From Strigamia acuminata (Eukaryota > Arthropoda > Chilopoda > Geophilomorpha > Linotaeniidae): 64,000 bases of DNA. The stretch's first letter is position 1. Each line of letters starts with the position of its first letter. Below are positions 24,129-36,104 of the stretch, piece by piece. The stretch covers positions 19,275,060 to 19,339,059 of the forward strand of contig OX442314.1 in the NCBI GenBank assembly GCA_949358305.1, read 5' to 3'. The translations under genes and the position numbers were made by a program. The notes below the pieces were generated by a model that had not been told where the DNA came from, ran no database searches, and saw nothing but the letters and a program-made list of their open reading frames with translations.

Positions 24129-24552
24129 TAACTTTAATTTAAAAAAAAAAAACAGTTTTGTGTAACAGTGAAAAAATAGCATAATGTCTATTTCATTTAA
24201 ATTAGTGCACTTAGAAGTTAATACAGTTATTTTAAAGTTCAGCTAAAATAATGTAGAAAAAAATTAAAATAATATAAATACTGTATAAGTAATGTAGGCT
24301 TTATTTTTTATTTTGTAAAAATCCAGGGGGAAAAGTCTATTCAAAAGAGAGTCCCGATTTTAGGAGAGCCACAAAAAGTTATTTAATGTGTTCTTTTCAC
24401 ATATATAAAAATTAAAAGTCATAAAAATTGCAAAAGTGAAAGCGAAACTGTGAATGAATTTTATCCCTAGAGAAGCAAAAAGCACGCGTTATTGTTACGG
24501 ATATGTACTGTGGTTATTATAGCAACACTGTGGGGAGGAAAATAAATAAGAT

Positions 24553-26126
24553 TAGGGGGTTTCATTATATGAATGATTTTGCAATTTTGTGATTTTGCAT
24601 TAATCACAAAATCATTATTTTTTGACGCCTCCAAAAATGGGATTACATTGAATTAACCCAGTCAATTTTGCAATTGTGTGATCTGGACAACTTTGTGATT
24701 TTTGAGTATTGACATGTGATATCTGTTCCACCAATCACATTCACATTCACTAAAGTACAAGAGAGTGAAAACATAAAATCTCAAAAACATCTAAAAGGTA
24801 GTTTTTGTGATTTTGATAAGAAGTGATTTTGAGGCTTGTGAAACTCAAAACAAAATGGAGGCATCCAAGCTCTATCTAAGTGGCCAACTTGTATCCTTGT
24901 ATATCATCCATATGATGATGCATCCATGACTGTATAACTGCTAAGAAACTCAATTAATGGCTCTGGTGCAATCTGTGAAACTTATATTTATAAAAATGTA
25001 CCTTTTTAAAAAAAATTTTGTTCCATCACACAAATACAGGGTGAGTCAAAAGTCTGAAAACACTTTTTTTTCTTGAAAATAACCGAAGATATATCAATTC
25101 TATTGATGTAGGCATATAGGAAGTTGATGGTGGGCTATCCAGTGGTGATCTTAAATTTGACCCGGAAGGTCATCTTCAAAGTCATTCACTTTCTAACTTT
25201 TAAACCGTTTAAGATACAGCAAAATTTCCAATTACAAAGTTGTAGAGCACCATCAAATTAGTATTATCCAACTTATCTTAGTCACTTTAAGTAAAATGGT
25301 TTTTTTTAAAAAAAATGAAAACAAATCAGCAAATTGAAATTTTTTATTCCTATAAAAATAAAATAATTTAGACTTTTAAAAAAGACAGTGGTTTTACTTG
25401 TTTACTTACATAATAATGCAAATTTGAATACATTTATTGAAGAAATTCAGTACTTTTGCAGTAGAAATTTAAGTTTTGTCACAATGGCTGGCTTACTTCA
25501 GCTGATTTGTTTTAAATTAAGATGTCTAAGATAAGTTGGATAGTACTAATTCAATCGTGTTCTACGACTTTGTAATTGGAAATTTTGCTGGATCTTAAAC
25601 GATTTACAAGTTAGAAAGTGAATGACCTTGAAGATGACCTTCTGTGTCAGATTTAAGGTCACCACTGAATAGCATACCATCGACTTCCTATACGACCACA
25701 TCAATAGAATTGACATATCTTTGGTCATTTGCAAGAAAAAAAGGTATTTCCAGACTTTTGACTCACCCTGTAGAACCAGTTATTTTGCATCACATTTTAA
25801 AATTGGTTGGATATAACTAAACCCCAGTATGGTGGTTAGGAAGTCATGTGACTATTTAAATAATTGCAAAATTGCAAAATCATGAGATTGTTTTTGCAAC
25901 TAATTGTTAATCACAATTTGTGATGGCCACTTGGATTGAGTTTGGCTGCTGCCATTTTGTCAAAATAGCAAAACTACCTTCGATTTTGTGATTGTGTATT
26001 TTTTCTGTTTTGTGTTTTTGCAATTATGCACACGATTGGTGGAACTGATATCATGTGACAAATCCAAAAGTGCAAAATTGCTAAAGTTGCAAAATTACAA
26101 AATTGCTTAATTAATGAAACCCCCTA
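24553..26126. mobile_element. 1.57-kb inverted-repeat element, host of a nested MITE
   Basis: Ends read TAGGGGGTTTCATTA at the left and the reverse complement at the right, with AT-rich GATTTTGCAATTTTGTG-like repeats in both arms. No coding sequence is seen. Its middle (25037-25770) is a separate insertion. Confidence 0.75.
25037..25770. mobile_element. Foldback MITE with CAGGGTGAGTCAAAAGT ends, nested
   Basis: TA at 25035-25036 and 25771-25772 flanks inverted arms of about 250 bp or more; TIR CAGGGTGAGTCAAAAGTCTG. A TA duplication and CAGGGTG terminus fit the Tc1/mariner type. Confidence 0.8.
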
Positions 26127-26149
26127 TTGTTATTTTTGTGTTCAATCTG

Positions 26150-27300
26150 GCTGTTCAATCTGGCTGACTCTATTCCATCAACAAAAACTAGGTCCAACAA
26201 AACTGTACTTTCCATCTGCGGCGATCCGGGTTTTCACTTAATAAATTTGGTAAACTTAGTAAGCAATCGTCGGTGAGATGCCGTACAGGACTTCTACTCT
26301 GTGGCCAAATGTTTGTCTAGGGGAATGATTTTACACAGAGTAAAGGAAAAATTAGATAGCTTTAATTGTTCAAAATACAAAGGAGATATTATTCAAAATG
26401 TTTGGGGTCGATCTGGCTTCTTCTTCAATATCTACACTCACGGTTGACCGTTGGCTCCAAGATGGCGTCGATGGCGTCGTGTGAGTGCGGGATTTTGGCA
26501 GAGTAGACTCAATGCCAAAATACGTTGCCAAATATACTAAAATCCTCGTGGAGCACGCTCGACACGAGAATACGTCTTGCACACAGCGGTTTGATTATTA
26601 CGGAGCAAGCTCGACGTAACAATTCGTCTTCACAGTTCGCCTTGTGGAGTTAAACTCAACACAAAGCCTTCAAATTGACAGAGCAAGCTCAATGTCAATT
26701 TACACACAGAAATGGCTTAAATTACGCGTAGTAATTCAAGCAAGAAGGGCGCTATTCTGTACAGTTGGTACAGACCAGCAATGAAACTCAATTCGTCCAA
26801 TATCACAGATCACACTTAGCAGGTTTGGCTTAAGTTTGACACGGTTGTGAACAGTTTGGAGGTGGAATCAAGAGTGCGGGAAGAGTGGGCCAAAACCGTT
26901 TGGCTCACTTCTAAATCTGCTCAGTAAAGCTGCGCAGATGACGAGTTGCGCAAAGATCACACACGGCCGCCTTCGGGTCGTGTGCAACAATTGAGCCAGG
27001 CAAGCGCGAGAGGAGGGGATGCTCCGCCCAGGCACACGCCTAGCAGCATCATCAAAGCAATGCACGCTGCAGCGTGATTGGTTGACGCTGTTGCTGGGCC
27101 AAAACTTGCTGCAAAACACAATATTATTTGGGTAATATTGCGTCTTGTTTTATATTTAATTAATGTATGTTGTATTTCAATTTACATTGAAACAAAACAT
27201 ATAGGAATGTTTGATATGTTCATAAGATAAATCAGAAATATGGTGTTCACTCAAATGGAAATATTTGAGGTCACCACACATCTAACTTGAAGAGGAGGTT
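26150..27300. repeat. Old dispersed repeat, second copy
   Basis: Parts match 17150-17590 directly and 17905-18000 in reverse. The stretch 26880-27110 is GC-richer than its surroundings. Family not recognised. Confidence 0.5.
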
Positions 27301-27864
27301 ATGAGATAATTTTTTTCAAAGTAGTCAATAAGTATCAATGCAGTGCGATTGATTGCCTTTATAAAAAATGTGTCGGAATGTTTAAATTTTTGAGAACCCC
27401 TGGTCTAGATGACATCAATTAAATGGCATGTTGTCACGACATATGTAAGGGTCTTTGTACCACTGGTGGATACAGTTAAAAAAAACATTCTGGAGTTGAG
27501 CTTGAAGCTTTGGTGGGAAGACTTTTATCATCATGGCCACACGTCTTTCTCTCCGGAAAAAAACTCCTTGTATACACCTGTTAGCAAAAAGTGCAATGCG
27601 CTTTGGCTCCCCGATAAGTCAATACCGACGTGACAAGACCTTGTTTCCGGATCAGACCATCACAGTTCTGCACTACTGTAATTAAATACCATAAAAATTA
27701 ATACTGTATCAACCAAGGTTTAGTAAATATTTTTGATTTTGAAACTAAGCACATAATTAAAGTCGTGTATTTTATTCCGATTATCTTGATAAAACACAAA
27801 ATTTTATGATAACATAGTCTGTTAGAAATGACACGAGTTTTCTTTATTACAAAATTCTATGACA

Positions 27865-28294
27865 ATAAGGCTTTTTTACTTACCGTCGGGTGGCGCTACT
27901 ACGCGCATGCGTATAGCGCAAATGAGTGGCACAAGCCACAACAAGACAATAGAAACGGACCAAAATTCTATTTATTAATTTATTTTTTCGACATTTAAAA
28001 AAAAAAATTTTCCAATTACTTCTGAAAACTGATGTTACATTCATTTATAAAAAAAAAATTAAAAAAAAATAAATTAAAGTTAAATAAAAAAAATAAATAA
28101 ATAAAGTTAAATAAAAAATGAATGTAACATCGATTTTCCAAAGTAATTGGAAAATTTTTTTTTTAATGTCGAAAAAATAGATTAATAAATAGATTTTTGG
28201 TCTGTTTCTATTATCTTGTTGTGGCTTTAGCCTCTCATTTGCGCTACGCGCATGCGCATAGTAGCGCCACCCAACGGTAAGTAAGAAGCCTTAT
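27865..28294. mobile_element. 430-bp foldback MITE
   Basis: Inverted ends ATAAGGCTTTTTTACTTACC and its near complement run inward through GGTGGCGCTACTA and GCGCATGCG, meeting in an A/T-rich centre near 28080. It is inserted just 5' of exon 1 of DEG/ENaC copy 3. Confidence 0.8.
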
Positions 28295-30005
28295 AGGTAT
28301 TCATGGTAACAGTCTGCGTCTAGTCATTAGTACATTGAATTTACTTGATACATACAGCAACATGCCTTTGACTAAGAAAAATATTAGAAGATGGCTCTTA
28401 GTATAAAGAATTCAGACAGAACTGGAATACAAACGACATCAAATTCCAATTGTTGGATTATCATTCGCCCAAAACAATCAAAAATCGGTGTTGTTAAGAA
28501 TAATATGGGTTATTGTTTTATTGACGTGTGTTGTAACTTGTGGTTATCAAGCATACGACCGTATAAGATATTATTGCTCAGCACCCATCAGAGTTGATGC
28601 TAAGTACAGCATTGGTGATAATTATTTTCTGCCCTCTCTAACCGTATGCGCTCACGATACACCATTATGGATTGAATACATCGAAAACAATACTAGGTTT
28701 CAACGTATGCTTCAACTGTATCAAGCTCGGTTTCCCTGCGCTAATCAACTATTAGAATCGTATAATTTAATTAATAAGAAATCAGTTGGCGACATTTGGA
28801 AAATGTTCAACACAAGTACAGTTCTTGAAAGCTATAATTTATCGAAGGTACAGTACTTTTATCATTTGTATTTTAAAAAGACTTGATGACTATTTTCTAA
28901 GAATACATAACAAAAAGTAAGTTTAAAAAATGGATGGCAACTATTATGTACGTACGACTAAATATCGAACCAGAGCCTAAATCTTATGATGAAGTTGAAA
29001 ATAGTCACAATTTCTTATCACTACACGAGCACCATTCGAAAAGCCCATTTACACTTCAAAACATTATAAACAGATTAAACTACAATTTAAACTTCCTGAC
29101 TGCGACTTGTCTGATTTAACTTGTAAAATGGCGACTGTTTAGTCAGAATTTTTCCACAATGATTCAAAATATCATATTTTGAAAACTCGAATACAACACA
29201 AGTGAAAACAATAGTTTTGACTGGAGCGGAATGTTCAGGGTTATGTGGTTAATTCATCGTCAAAGAATTTCGCTCAGTAATAACGGCCAAATTTGGCAAA
29301 TTTAAACTGATTTGTCAAATGCAGCTACTGTATTGTCCTATATCATCATCTTCTAAGAATTCTCAACCATTCTTTTCTCTTCAGGGAAAAACCTTGCTGC
29401 CAAATACTAGTGTTCAACTAAGTGATACAAATTTATCGTTAGGGAACTGCTTAAAATTTGCATATGGTTTGTATTTTTTGAATTTCTTTTTTGATTTAAA
29501 CCTGATTTTATTTTTTTATCAGACGATGCTAGTGATGAAAAGGCGAATAAAATCAATTTCAAAATAAAAAAACCCAAAGGAGGTTGCAATCGAGCTTCTA
29601 GATTGATGGTAAAACTGATGGAGTTTTACAGAAATCAGATTTCTCAACTGTCTGCTTCTCAATGTTTAACAGCTTACAATACAAAAAAATCAAATGAAAT
29701 CAAATTTAAAACAGTTTTGGCACATCCCAAGCAATTCCAGAGTTGAAATTAATGTTGCTCTAACCGAGGTAATTTTCTTTTAATTTTTCCATTATTTTTT
29801 ATTGAATATTATTAATAAACACGCACTTAGTATAACTTTGTGACAAATAAATGGAAAAAATGTGTTGCAATCGAAGAGTATGAGAGGTGTTACGACAATT
29901 GTTTAAAAAATATGTATGATGAGGGTCTCAAAGATCCTTATTACGAGGACTATTTCTCATGCATTTAGTAGTAAATTGGAACAAACTTAGTTTTTCTTTG
30001 CTTAG

Positions 30006-30749
30006 ATATCCATTTGATCCCGAATTTATACATTTGCCACCATGCAGTCAACCCGACTTTGCGACGTACATTGTTCATGCAATTTTTCCCGTGCGCCTTA
30101 AACCATCTCTCTGTAATTGTTCAGACCCATGCCACGATTACACGTTCGATATAAATTTCCACTACTATGCCCACAAAAAAGCTAACACAAACGTCAAAAT
30201 TAGAAAAGAAACTTATTATGTAACTACATTCACCCAGCTGTACAGTTATAACATTGTCACACTCCTGTGTGACATTGGAGGAAACTTAGGACTTCTATTA
30301 GGCCTATCAATACTTTCTTTCTGCGACGTCGTGTAACTTACATATGCTTCAAACAAATTTACATTAAAAGATGTCTGAAGAGATACAAAGTGTGTTCCTC
30401 TGTGAAAAGTAAAATCCAGCACATTTGTGAAATCCAAATGATGAAGAACCAGGTTCCACCATACGACCCGTCGATGAGCACAAAAATAATGAAAAACATG
30501 CGATCTTTTTCCAGTATACTCTGTATTGCTATATACTTGACATCATTGGCTTTTTGTTCATTTATTACGATAAACAGAGCTTTACATTACATCAGCTTTC
30601 CTACTAAAACTATTGTCCGAGTGCGTAAAAATGATACGATACAGTTTCCAACTATCGCAATTTGTGCAGATAATAATTACATCAAAGATTTAAGAGATTT
30701 GTACTTCAAAATCACTGGAAATCACTCTTGCTTGCCTTTGGATCAATAC
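30006..30749 (+). pseudogene. Copy 3 exon 6, 5' part, up to the Gypsy insertion
   Basis: Carries TM2 of unit 1 (LLLGLSILS), a stop just after it caused by a 5-base insertion, then TM1 of unit 2 in the shifted frame (SSILCIAIYLTSLAF) up to SCLPLDQY, where the retrotransposon begins. The exon resumes at 35508. Confidence 0.8.
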
Positions 30750-30877
30750 TGTAGCATAGTGAATAAAGGATAACCTCATTGCTTGAACGCTAGCTAACTT
30801 GTGTTTAATGTACTCTATGACCTTGCACTCCTCCTTGCGCCTCGCGCCCTCTATCGGTTACATTTAACAACACTACA
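30750..30877 (-). repeat. Gypsy 3' LTR, 128 bp
   Basis: TGTAGCATAG to AACACTACA on the plus strand, same as 35375-35502. Confidence 0.95.
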
Positions 30878-31023
30878 TCCCTCCCCTTGTCCGGAGTACA
30901 ACAACAATCAAGAACAATTCGACAAACATTAAATTTGATAACAATAATTCGACACCAAAACAATAATTAATAAAATTCGACAATCAATAAGTTCTATCAC
31001 AATTCAGTATATAGTTCACAGTT

Positions 31024-34000
31024 TCACTTTTTTCTCTTCTTGCAACACATATCATAGTCCTTTTGCCACGACGGCTTGTTTGTTTTCCTATTTGATTTCC
31101 TCAGCACGAATGGATCCTCGGGTTCCGGCACAGCCGGGATATCCTCCGGTTCCTGAGCGGGTGGAACAATTCCCTGCTCCCCTCTCTCTTCCACTCTCGA
31201 CTCCGTATCACATAATGGCGTTTTTTCCTCACTTTCATCACTCGTCTCCAGCTGCGGGTCCCTTCCTCTCCCTCCGTCATCCTCATCCATCTCCCCATCC
31301 CCCTGTCTTACTCTCTCCAATTCCTCCCCTCTCTCTTGACGTATCTTCTTGAAGAACGATGAGTTTCGCACCACGTTCTGTCTTCCCCTGTTGGCTGTCA
31401 CTTGAGAACCCGCTATCGCTATAATTCTGAACGGTTCCGGATCATACGGTGTTGTTAGTTTATTCACCTTCCTTCTTCTCACCAGGACTACGTCTCCCAC
31501 CAATAGCCCGTGTTCCCGAACATGCCTCTTTCCATCTGCCAAACTCTTCATACTCCCCTTCTTTTCCTCATCTCTCTTCCTCATTATCGCATCGTTTGGC
31601 CTCACGAAAACTTGTGGTAACCTGGTCTTAATCGGTCTGCCGTACATCGCGTCGGCCGGCGAAACTCCCGTGGTCGCATGTGGAGTCGCGCGGTAATTTA
31701 GAAGGAACTCGTGGACTTCCTCGTGCCATTTCCGTCCCTCCGTAACCGCCGTCAAGATCGCTTTGTTTAAAGTTTTCATTAAACGTTCAACTTCTCCGTT
31801 CGCTTCGGGCCACAGCGGCGTAACTCGATGGTGTCGCACGCCCATTTCGGCCAGAAAATCCGCGAACTCGCATGACGAAAATGGCGGTCCGTTATCGGAC
31901 TTCACCGTCTCCGGGATGCCCAACTCCGAGAAACGCTTTCTCAGAAGCGCGATGACGCCCCGAGCCCCCGTCGACGACACGCCGTCCACAAATGGGAAGC
32001 GTGAATACTCGTCTACGATGACAAATAAAATCCTGCCGTCGGGAAACGGTCCTAAAAAGTCAATTGCGACCTTCTGCCAAGGCCGGTCGGGTAAACTGGA
32101 CATCTCCAATGGGGTCCTCGATTTTGTCACCACGGTTGCTTGGCAAGGAATGCATCCCGCTATAAGCCGCTCCACCCGCATATCAATTCCGGGAAACCAC
32201 ACCTTTTGGCGTAAGAGCATCTTGGTTTTCACCACTCCCTGATGTCCCCGGTGAGCGATCTCCACTACTTTGTCTCTTAGTGACTCGGGCACCACAATTC
32301 GATCGCCCCGAAGGATGATTCCGTCCTCAGTATTCGTAAATTCTTCCTGCAACATTTTAAACGGTTTTAAACATTCTTTTTTCCATGTTTTCTCACGTTC
32401 TGCTCCCTCCTGTGTCAGCGCTTGTTGTAAAAGTTTCAAACTGACATCCTCGTTTGTACACTTCGCAATCTCCTCCCGTGTTAGTGATTTCGGCACACGA
32501 GTCCTGACCACGAAATTAACATATCCCTCCACGGTCCTCGACATGGCGCCGTCCTTCAGGCCTCTTGTCCCCGTATGTCGCGACATATAATCGCTGGGGT
32601 TGGAATTTCCTCTCGTGTACTTTACCTCGAACACATATTGTTGTATTCGAAGGCAAAGCCTCTCTATCCTTGCCGAAGGTCGCGCTTTGCGGTTCCCGAA
32701 AATGCTTATTAACGGCTTGTGATCTGTGAAAAGGGTAAACATTGTTCCATATAAGTATAAATAGAAGTGCTCGATGGCCCAAATTGCCGCCAAGGTTTCA
32801 CGTTCAATTTGAGAGTATCTACTCTCTACATCCGTTAAAGTCCGGCTGGCATACGCCACTACTCGAGGTTCGCTCTCGCCGCTCCTAATTTGCGCCAAAA
32901 TTGCGCCGAGTCCATTTGGCCCCGCGTCTACCGTCAGGTGCGTGCTTGCCGTCGGGTCATGATAGGCCAGCGTGTTCCTATTTCCGAGCTGCTCCTTTAT
33001 GCACATCCACGCCTCCTGATGTTCCTTTTCCCATCGAAACGGCCCATTTGAACTTTTCGTCAGGTCCCGCAACGGTTTCAAAATTTTCGCCATATCTCTG
33101 ACGAAACGAGCACAATAAACTACCATACCGAGCAGACTCTTTACCTCCGCTGACGATTTTGGGATTTCCATCTTATCGATTGCCTCCACTTTTCGTGGGT
33201 CAATTGAGACCCCGGCCGCTGAAAATACATGTCCAAAAAACACTATCTCACCACGGCGCACCTCACATTTGTCCTCGTTTAAAGTCAGTCCTTTTTTTTC
33301 CAGTCGCTTCAAAACGGCGTGCAGCGCCGCGTCGTGTACCTCCACAGTTTTTCCTACAATGAAAATGTCATCAACAATGTTAATGCAACCCTGCAAACCC
33401 TCGATCACTTGACGTATGGTGTCCTGGAATAACTCAGAAGCTGAGTTTATCCCAAACAATAGCCTTTTAAAACGAAATAGGCCCACATGAGTCGCAAAGA
33501 CAGTATATTTACGAGATTCCGCATCTAACTCAACTTGATTGAATCCATGATTCAAATCGAGTTTTGAAAAAAACCGCGCTCCCTCCGCCAGCGCCACAAT
33601 GTCTTCCAACCGCGGCGAAGTGTGCCTAACCCTTTTAATCGCTCTGTTCACTTCCCTTGCGTCAACACAGAGGCGGATCGCGTCGGGGTCCGGGTCTTTG
33701 GGTTTGTCCACGCAGTGGATCGGTGAGACCCACGGCGTCGGCCCCATTCCTTCGTCGATCCGTTCGATCACATCCATTTGCAGCAATCGGTCGAGTTCTT
33801 TTTCGACCTTCTTTCTTAATCGAAATGGCAGTGGGCGGTAGCGCTGCGCCACCGGCGCTACTTCCTCGTCCACGTGTAGGTGAATTTGGTATTCCTTGAG
33901 TTTTCCCACTCCCTGGAATAATTTGGGATATTGTCTTTTTATCTCCTCCTCCAACGTTGTTTTCTTGATATTGTTCACCACCTGCACGATTCCCAGTTGT

Positions 34001-35295
34001 TTCGCCGTTGCGTAATTCAACAATGACTCACCCGGCCGATCCACCACGTACGCCGTCGCTTCTAATTCCATCTCTTCGTAACGGATCATTAATGTCACTC
34101 GGCCCAATAATGGCAGCGGCTCGGATGATCCATACGTCATCAGCTTAGCACGACTTTCCTTCAACATCGGTTTTAACTTCATCGCCCAATAATCCTCTCT
34201 GCCCAAAACATTCACTGAAGTTCCCGAATCAACGATGAATCTCGTATCCCTACGCTCTTCCCCCACTGTCAAACACACTTCCGGCATCTTTGGGCTCCCC
34301 TTTCTGCCGTCTGAACACAAACCGATTGTAAACAACTCCTCATCATCACTCTCCTCGACATAGTCGCACTTCACTGCATTTATTTTGTTATTAGCTTCCG
34401 CCCCCTCCTCTCGCTTTACTCGACAAAAGCGCACGAAATGACCCGTCTTACCGCATCCCCGACACGCCACTCCCCTCGCCGGACAGTCCTGTGGCGTGAC
34501 GTGTGGCCACGCTCGACCGCAATTAAAACACTTCCTATTTCCCGAGCCACGGGATCCGCCGAATCCGCCACGAGCCGCGCCACCTGTCGATTCTCTCCTA
34601 CGGTACCCCGTTTCACTGTTCGCTCTCCTCCTGCCCTCAGTCGATGCTCGAACCAGGTTAATTTCACCCGTTACCTCTTTCTCGCTACCTTCCATTTGTT
34701 TTGCTTGCCACTCCGAGGCTTCGTATCCTCGGCCCAGGTCCAGAAGCTCTTTCAATGTCAGCGTATCATCACGCAACGCCTGTCGTCGTAATCGGTTCAA
34801 ACTTGTCCCCAGAATTATTTGGGATTTAATCTCGCGGTCATCGTCCTTAAAATCGCATCCCACCGCTAAATGTCTCAATCTCATCTGGTATTTATCTAAC
34901 GGTTCCGTCGCCTCCTGGCGGGACATTCGGAATGTATAAATGCAAAATTCCGTATTCTTTTTGGGAATAAAATAGGCAGTTAATGCGTCCTTTACCGTTT
35001 TATAGTTCTTATCCTCCTCCTCTATCACTAAAGTCTCATAAACGGCGAACACCTCCTCACCCGCCTGGTGAAGTAACGTCGCCATTTTCCTCATATCGTC
35101 CTTGATTCCCGCCGCCAACATAAACATTTCCAGCCTGCTAATCCACCTTTGCCAACGCTGGGATTGAGTGGTGGTCTCGCCATGAACATCGAATGGTGGG
35201 ATGCCTGCCGACCGCAGAAAACCAGACGTCGCCGTTTCATCCGCCATATTGTCGCGTTTCGCGTCTGTTTTACTCTCCTCCTCGCACAATTCCAT
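31024..35295 (-). CDS. Gypsy gag-pol polyprotein, about 1423 residues
   Basis: First ATG at 35295 (minus strand); the frame is open slightly further upstream only from GTG. Order: gag with two CCHC-like knuckles (CFNCGRAWPHVTPQDC, CRGCGKTGHFVRFC), aspartic protease (FIVDSGTSVNV), RT with catalytic NIVDDIFIV, RNase H (TVDAGPNGLGAIL, FTDHKPL), zinc finger and DDE integrase (IDFLGPFPDG, KSDNGPPF, Glu in NGEVERLMK). Gag and pol are in one frame, which occurs in some Gypsy clades of the Mag type. No stop is seen. Confidence 0.93.
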   Translation of the reverse strand: MELCEEESKTDAKRDNMADETATSGFLRSAGIPPFDVHGETTTQSQRWQRWISRLEMFMLAAGIKDDMRKMATLLHQAGEEVFAVYETLVIEEEDKNYKTVKDALTAYFIPKKNTEFCIYTFRMSRQEATEPLDKYQMRLRHLAVGCDFKDDDREIKSQIILGTSLNRLRRQALRDDTLTLKELLDLGRGYEASEWQAKQMEGSEKEVTGEINLVRASTEGRRRANSETGYRRRESTGGAARGGFGGSRGSGNRKCFNCGRAWPHVTPQDCPARGVACRGCGKTGHFVRFCRVKREEGAEANNKINAVKCDYVEESDDEELFTIGLCSDGRKGSPKMPEVCLTVGEERRDTRFIVDSGTSVNVLGREDYWAMKLKPMLKESRAKLMTYGSSEPLPLLGRVTLMIRYEEMELEATAYVVDRPGESLLNYATAKQLGIVQVVNNIKKTTLEEEIKRQYPKLFQGVGKLKEYQIHLHVDEEVAPVAQRYRPLPFRLRKKVEKELDRLLQMDVIERIDEGMGPTPWVSPIHCVDKPKDPDPDAIRLCVDAREVNRAIKRVRHTSPRLEDIVALAEGARFFSKLDLNHGFNQVELDAESRKYTVFATHVGLFRFKRLLFGINSASELFQDTIRQVIEGLQGCINIVDDIFIVGKTVEVHDAALHAVLKRLEKKGLTLNEDKCEVRRGEIVFFGHVFSAAGVSIDPRKVEAIDKMEIPKSSAEVKSLLGMVVYCARFVRDMAKILKPLRDLTKSSNGPFRWEKEHQEAWMCIKEQLGNRNTLAYHDPTASTHLTVDAGPNGLGAILAQIRSGESEPRVVAYASRTLTDVESRYSQIERETLAAIWAIEHFYLYLYGTMFTLFTDHKPLISIFGNRKARPSARIERLCLRIQQYVFEVKYTRGNSNPSDYMSRHTGTRGLKDGAMSRTVEGYVNFVVRTRVPKSLTREEIAKCTNEDVSLKLLQQALTQEGAEREKTWKKECLKPFKMLQEEFTNTEDGIILRGDRIVVPESLRDKVVEIAHRGHQGVVKTKMLLRQKVWFPGIDMRVERLIAGCIPCQATVVTKSRTPLEMSSLPDRPWQKVAIDFLGPFPDGRILFVIVDEYSRFPFVDGVSSTGARGVIALLRKRFSELGIPETVKSDNGPPFSSCEFADFLAEMGVRHHRVTPLWPEANGEVERLMKTLNKAILTAVTEGRKWHEEVHEFLLNYRATPHATTGVSPADAMYGRPIKTRLPQVFVRPNDAIMRKRDEEKKGSMKSLADGKRHVREHGLLVGDVVLVRRRKVNKLTTPYDPEPFRIIAIAGSQVTANRGRQNVVRNSSFFKKIRQERGEELERVRQGDGEMDEDDGGRGRDPQLETSDESEEKTPLCDTESRVEERGEQGIVPPAQEPEDIPAVPEPEDPFVLRKSNRKTNKPSWQKDYDMCCKKRKK

Positions 35296-35374
35296 CAGCC
35301 GCAACCACACCGCTCATTTACTGTTCGTATGCACTCGTATCGCGTCTATTTCATCAAACTTCCCTCGTCGCCAA

Positions 35375-35502
35375 TGTAGCATAGTGAATAAAGGATAACC
35401 TCATTGCTTGAACGCTAGCTAACTTGTGTTTAATGTACTCTATGACCTTGCACTCCTCCTTGCGCCTCGCGCCCTCTATCGGTTACATTTAACAACACTA
35501 CA
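35375..35502 (-). repeat. Gypsy 5' LTR, 128 bp
   Basis: Identical by eye to 30750-30877 and followed by the second AATAC. Confidence 0.95.
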
Positions 35503-36079
35503 AATACTTGGATGTATCGGAAACTACAGTACAAGATTTATGGGACAATTTTGCAACAGGAAATGTTACATATCTTGGGAAATACACTCCTTTGGTATCA
35601 ATAAATTCCTTATTACATTTACGTTTACTGAAGATCAAAACAGAACTTATAGAAAAACATATCTAGCCTTAAACGTTTCAAGTGCTGATTTATCCAGGTA
35701 CCAGGTATACACAGGTGTGTTGAATAAGAAATCAAATTCGTCAAAACTTGCCACAATTAGGAAATATTATAAAATAAACATTATCCATGTGTGTTGTGAC
35801 CTTCACCAGAACTGCAAAGTTTGGAATAATAAAATTCACCACACTTTGCCACAAAGTAACCCACCCCAGGTCAAAACCAGTCAAAATAACTTTTCCAATG
35901 CAGCTCAAATGTTGCAGGCTGTTTTTCTATAAGTTGGCTAGTTCAAAATCGAAATAATGTTTCTTAAAATTGTCTCACTTTTTAAAAGAAATTTTTTATT
36001 ACATCGTTCACGGAGAATAAAAAGCCGAGATTTACCAATTATTCGACGGTTTATGGAAATTGTGCTAAATACAAATTAG

Positions 36080-36104
36080 GTCTGTTCTTGGACGAACAGT
36101 GTTC
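36080..36104. repeat. Short hairpin insertion at a splice donor of copy 3
   Basis: CTTGGACGAAC, spacer AGT, then its exact complement. Copies 1 and 2 lack it. GTCTGTT stands on both sides, so the event duplicated 7-8 bases. Confidence 0.75.

Larger units (their letters stand above)
24129..28361. other. Gene-free spacer between copies 2 and 3, mostly nested MITEs and old repeats
   Basis: Holds a 1.57-kb inverted-repeat element with a second foldback inside it, an old dispersed repeat (26150-27300), and a 430-bp foldback. No exon is recognised. The stretch 27300-27860 has nothing identifiable. Confidence 0.6.
30745..35507 (-). mobile_element. Complete Ty3/Gypsy retrotransposon in an exon of copy 3
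   Basis: 4.75 kb on the minus strand between AATAC duplications (30745-30749, 35503-35507). LTRs are only 128 bp and identical by eye. One unbroken gag-pol frame. A purine tract (minus strand, 30878-30890) adjoins the 3' LTR, and TTGGCGACGAGG (minus strand, ending at 35374) adjoins the 5' LTR as a primer-site candidate. The insertion is very recent and came into an already damaged gene. Confidence 0.95.

Noticed and set aside
31080-34939. Many plus-strand frames of 60-160 codons
   Set aside because: All are shadows of the minus-strand Gypsy gag-pol frame.
35296-35310. Upstream extension of the Gypsy gag-pol frame
   Set aside because: Starts from GTG; the ATG at 35295 is the likely start.
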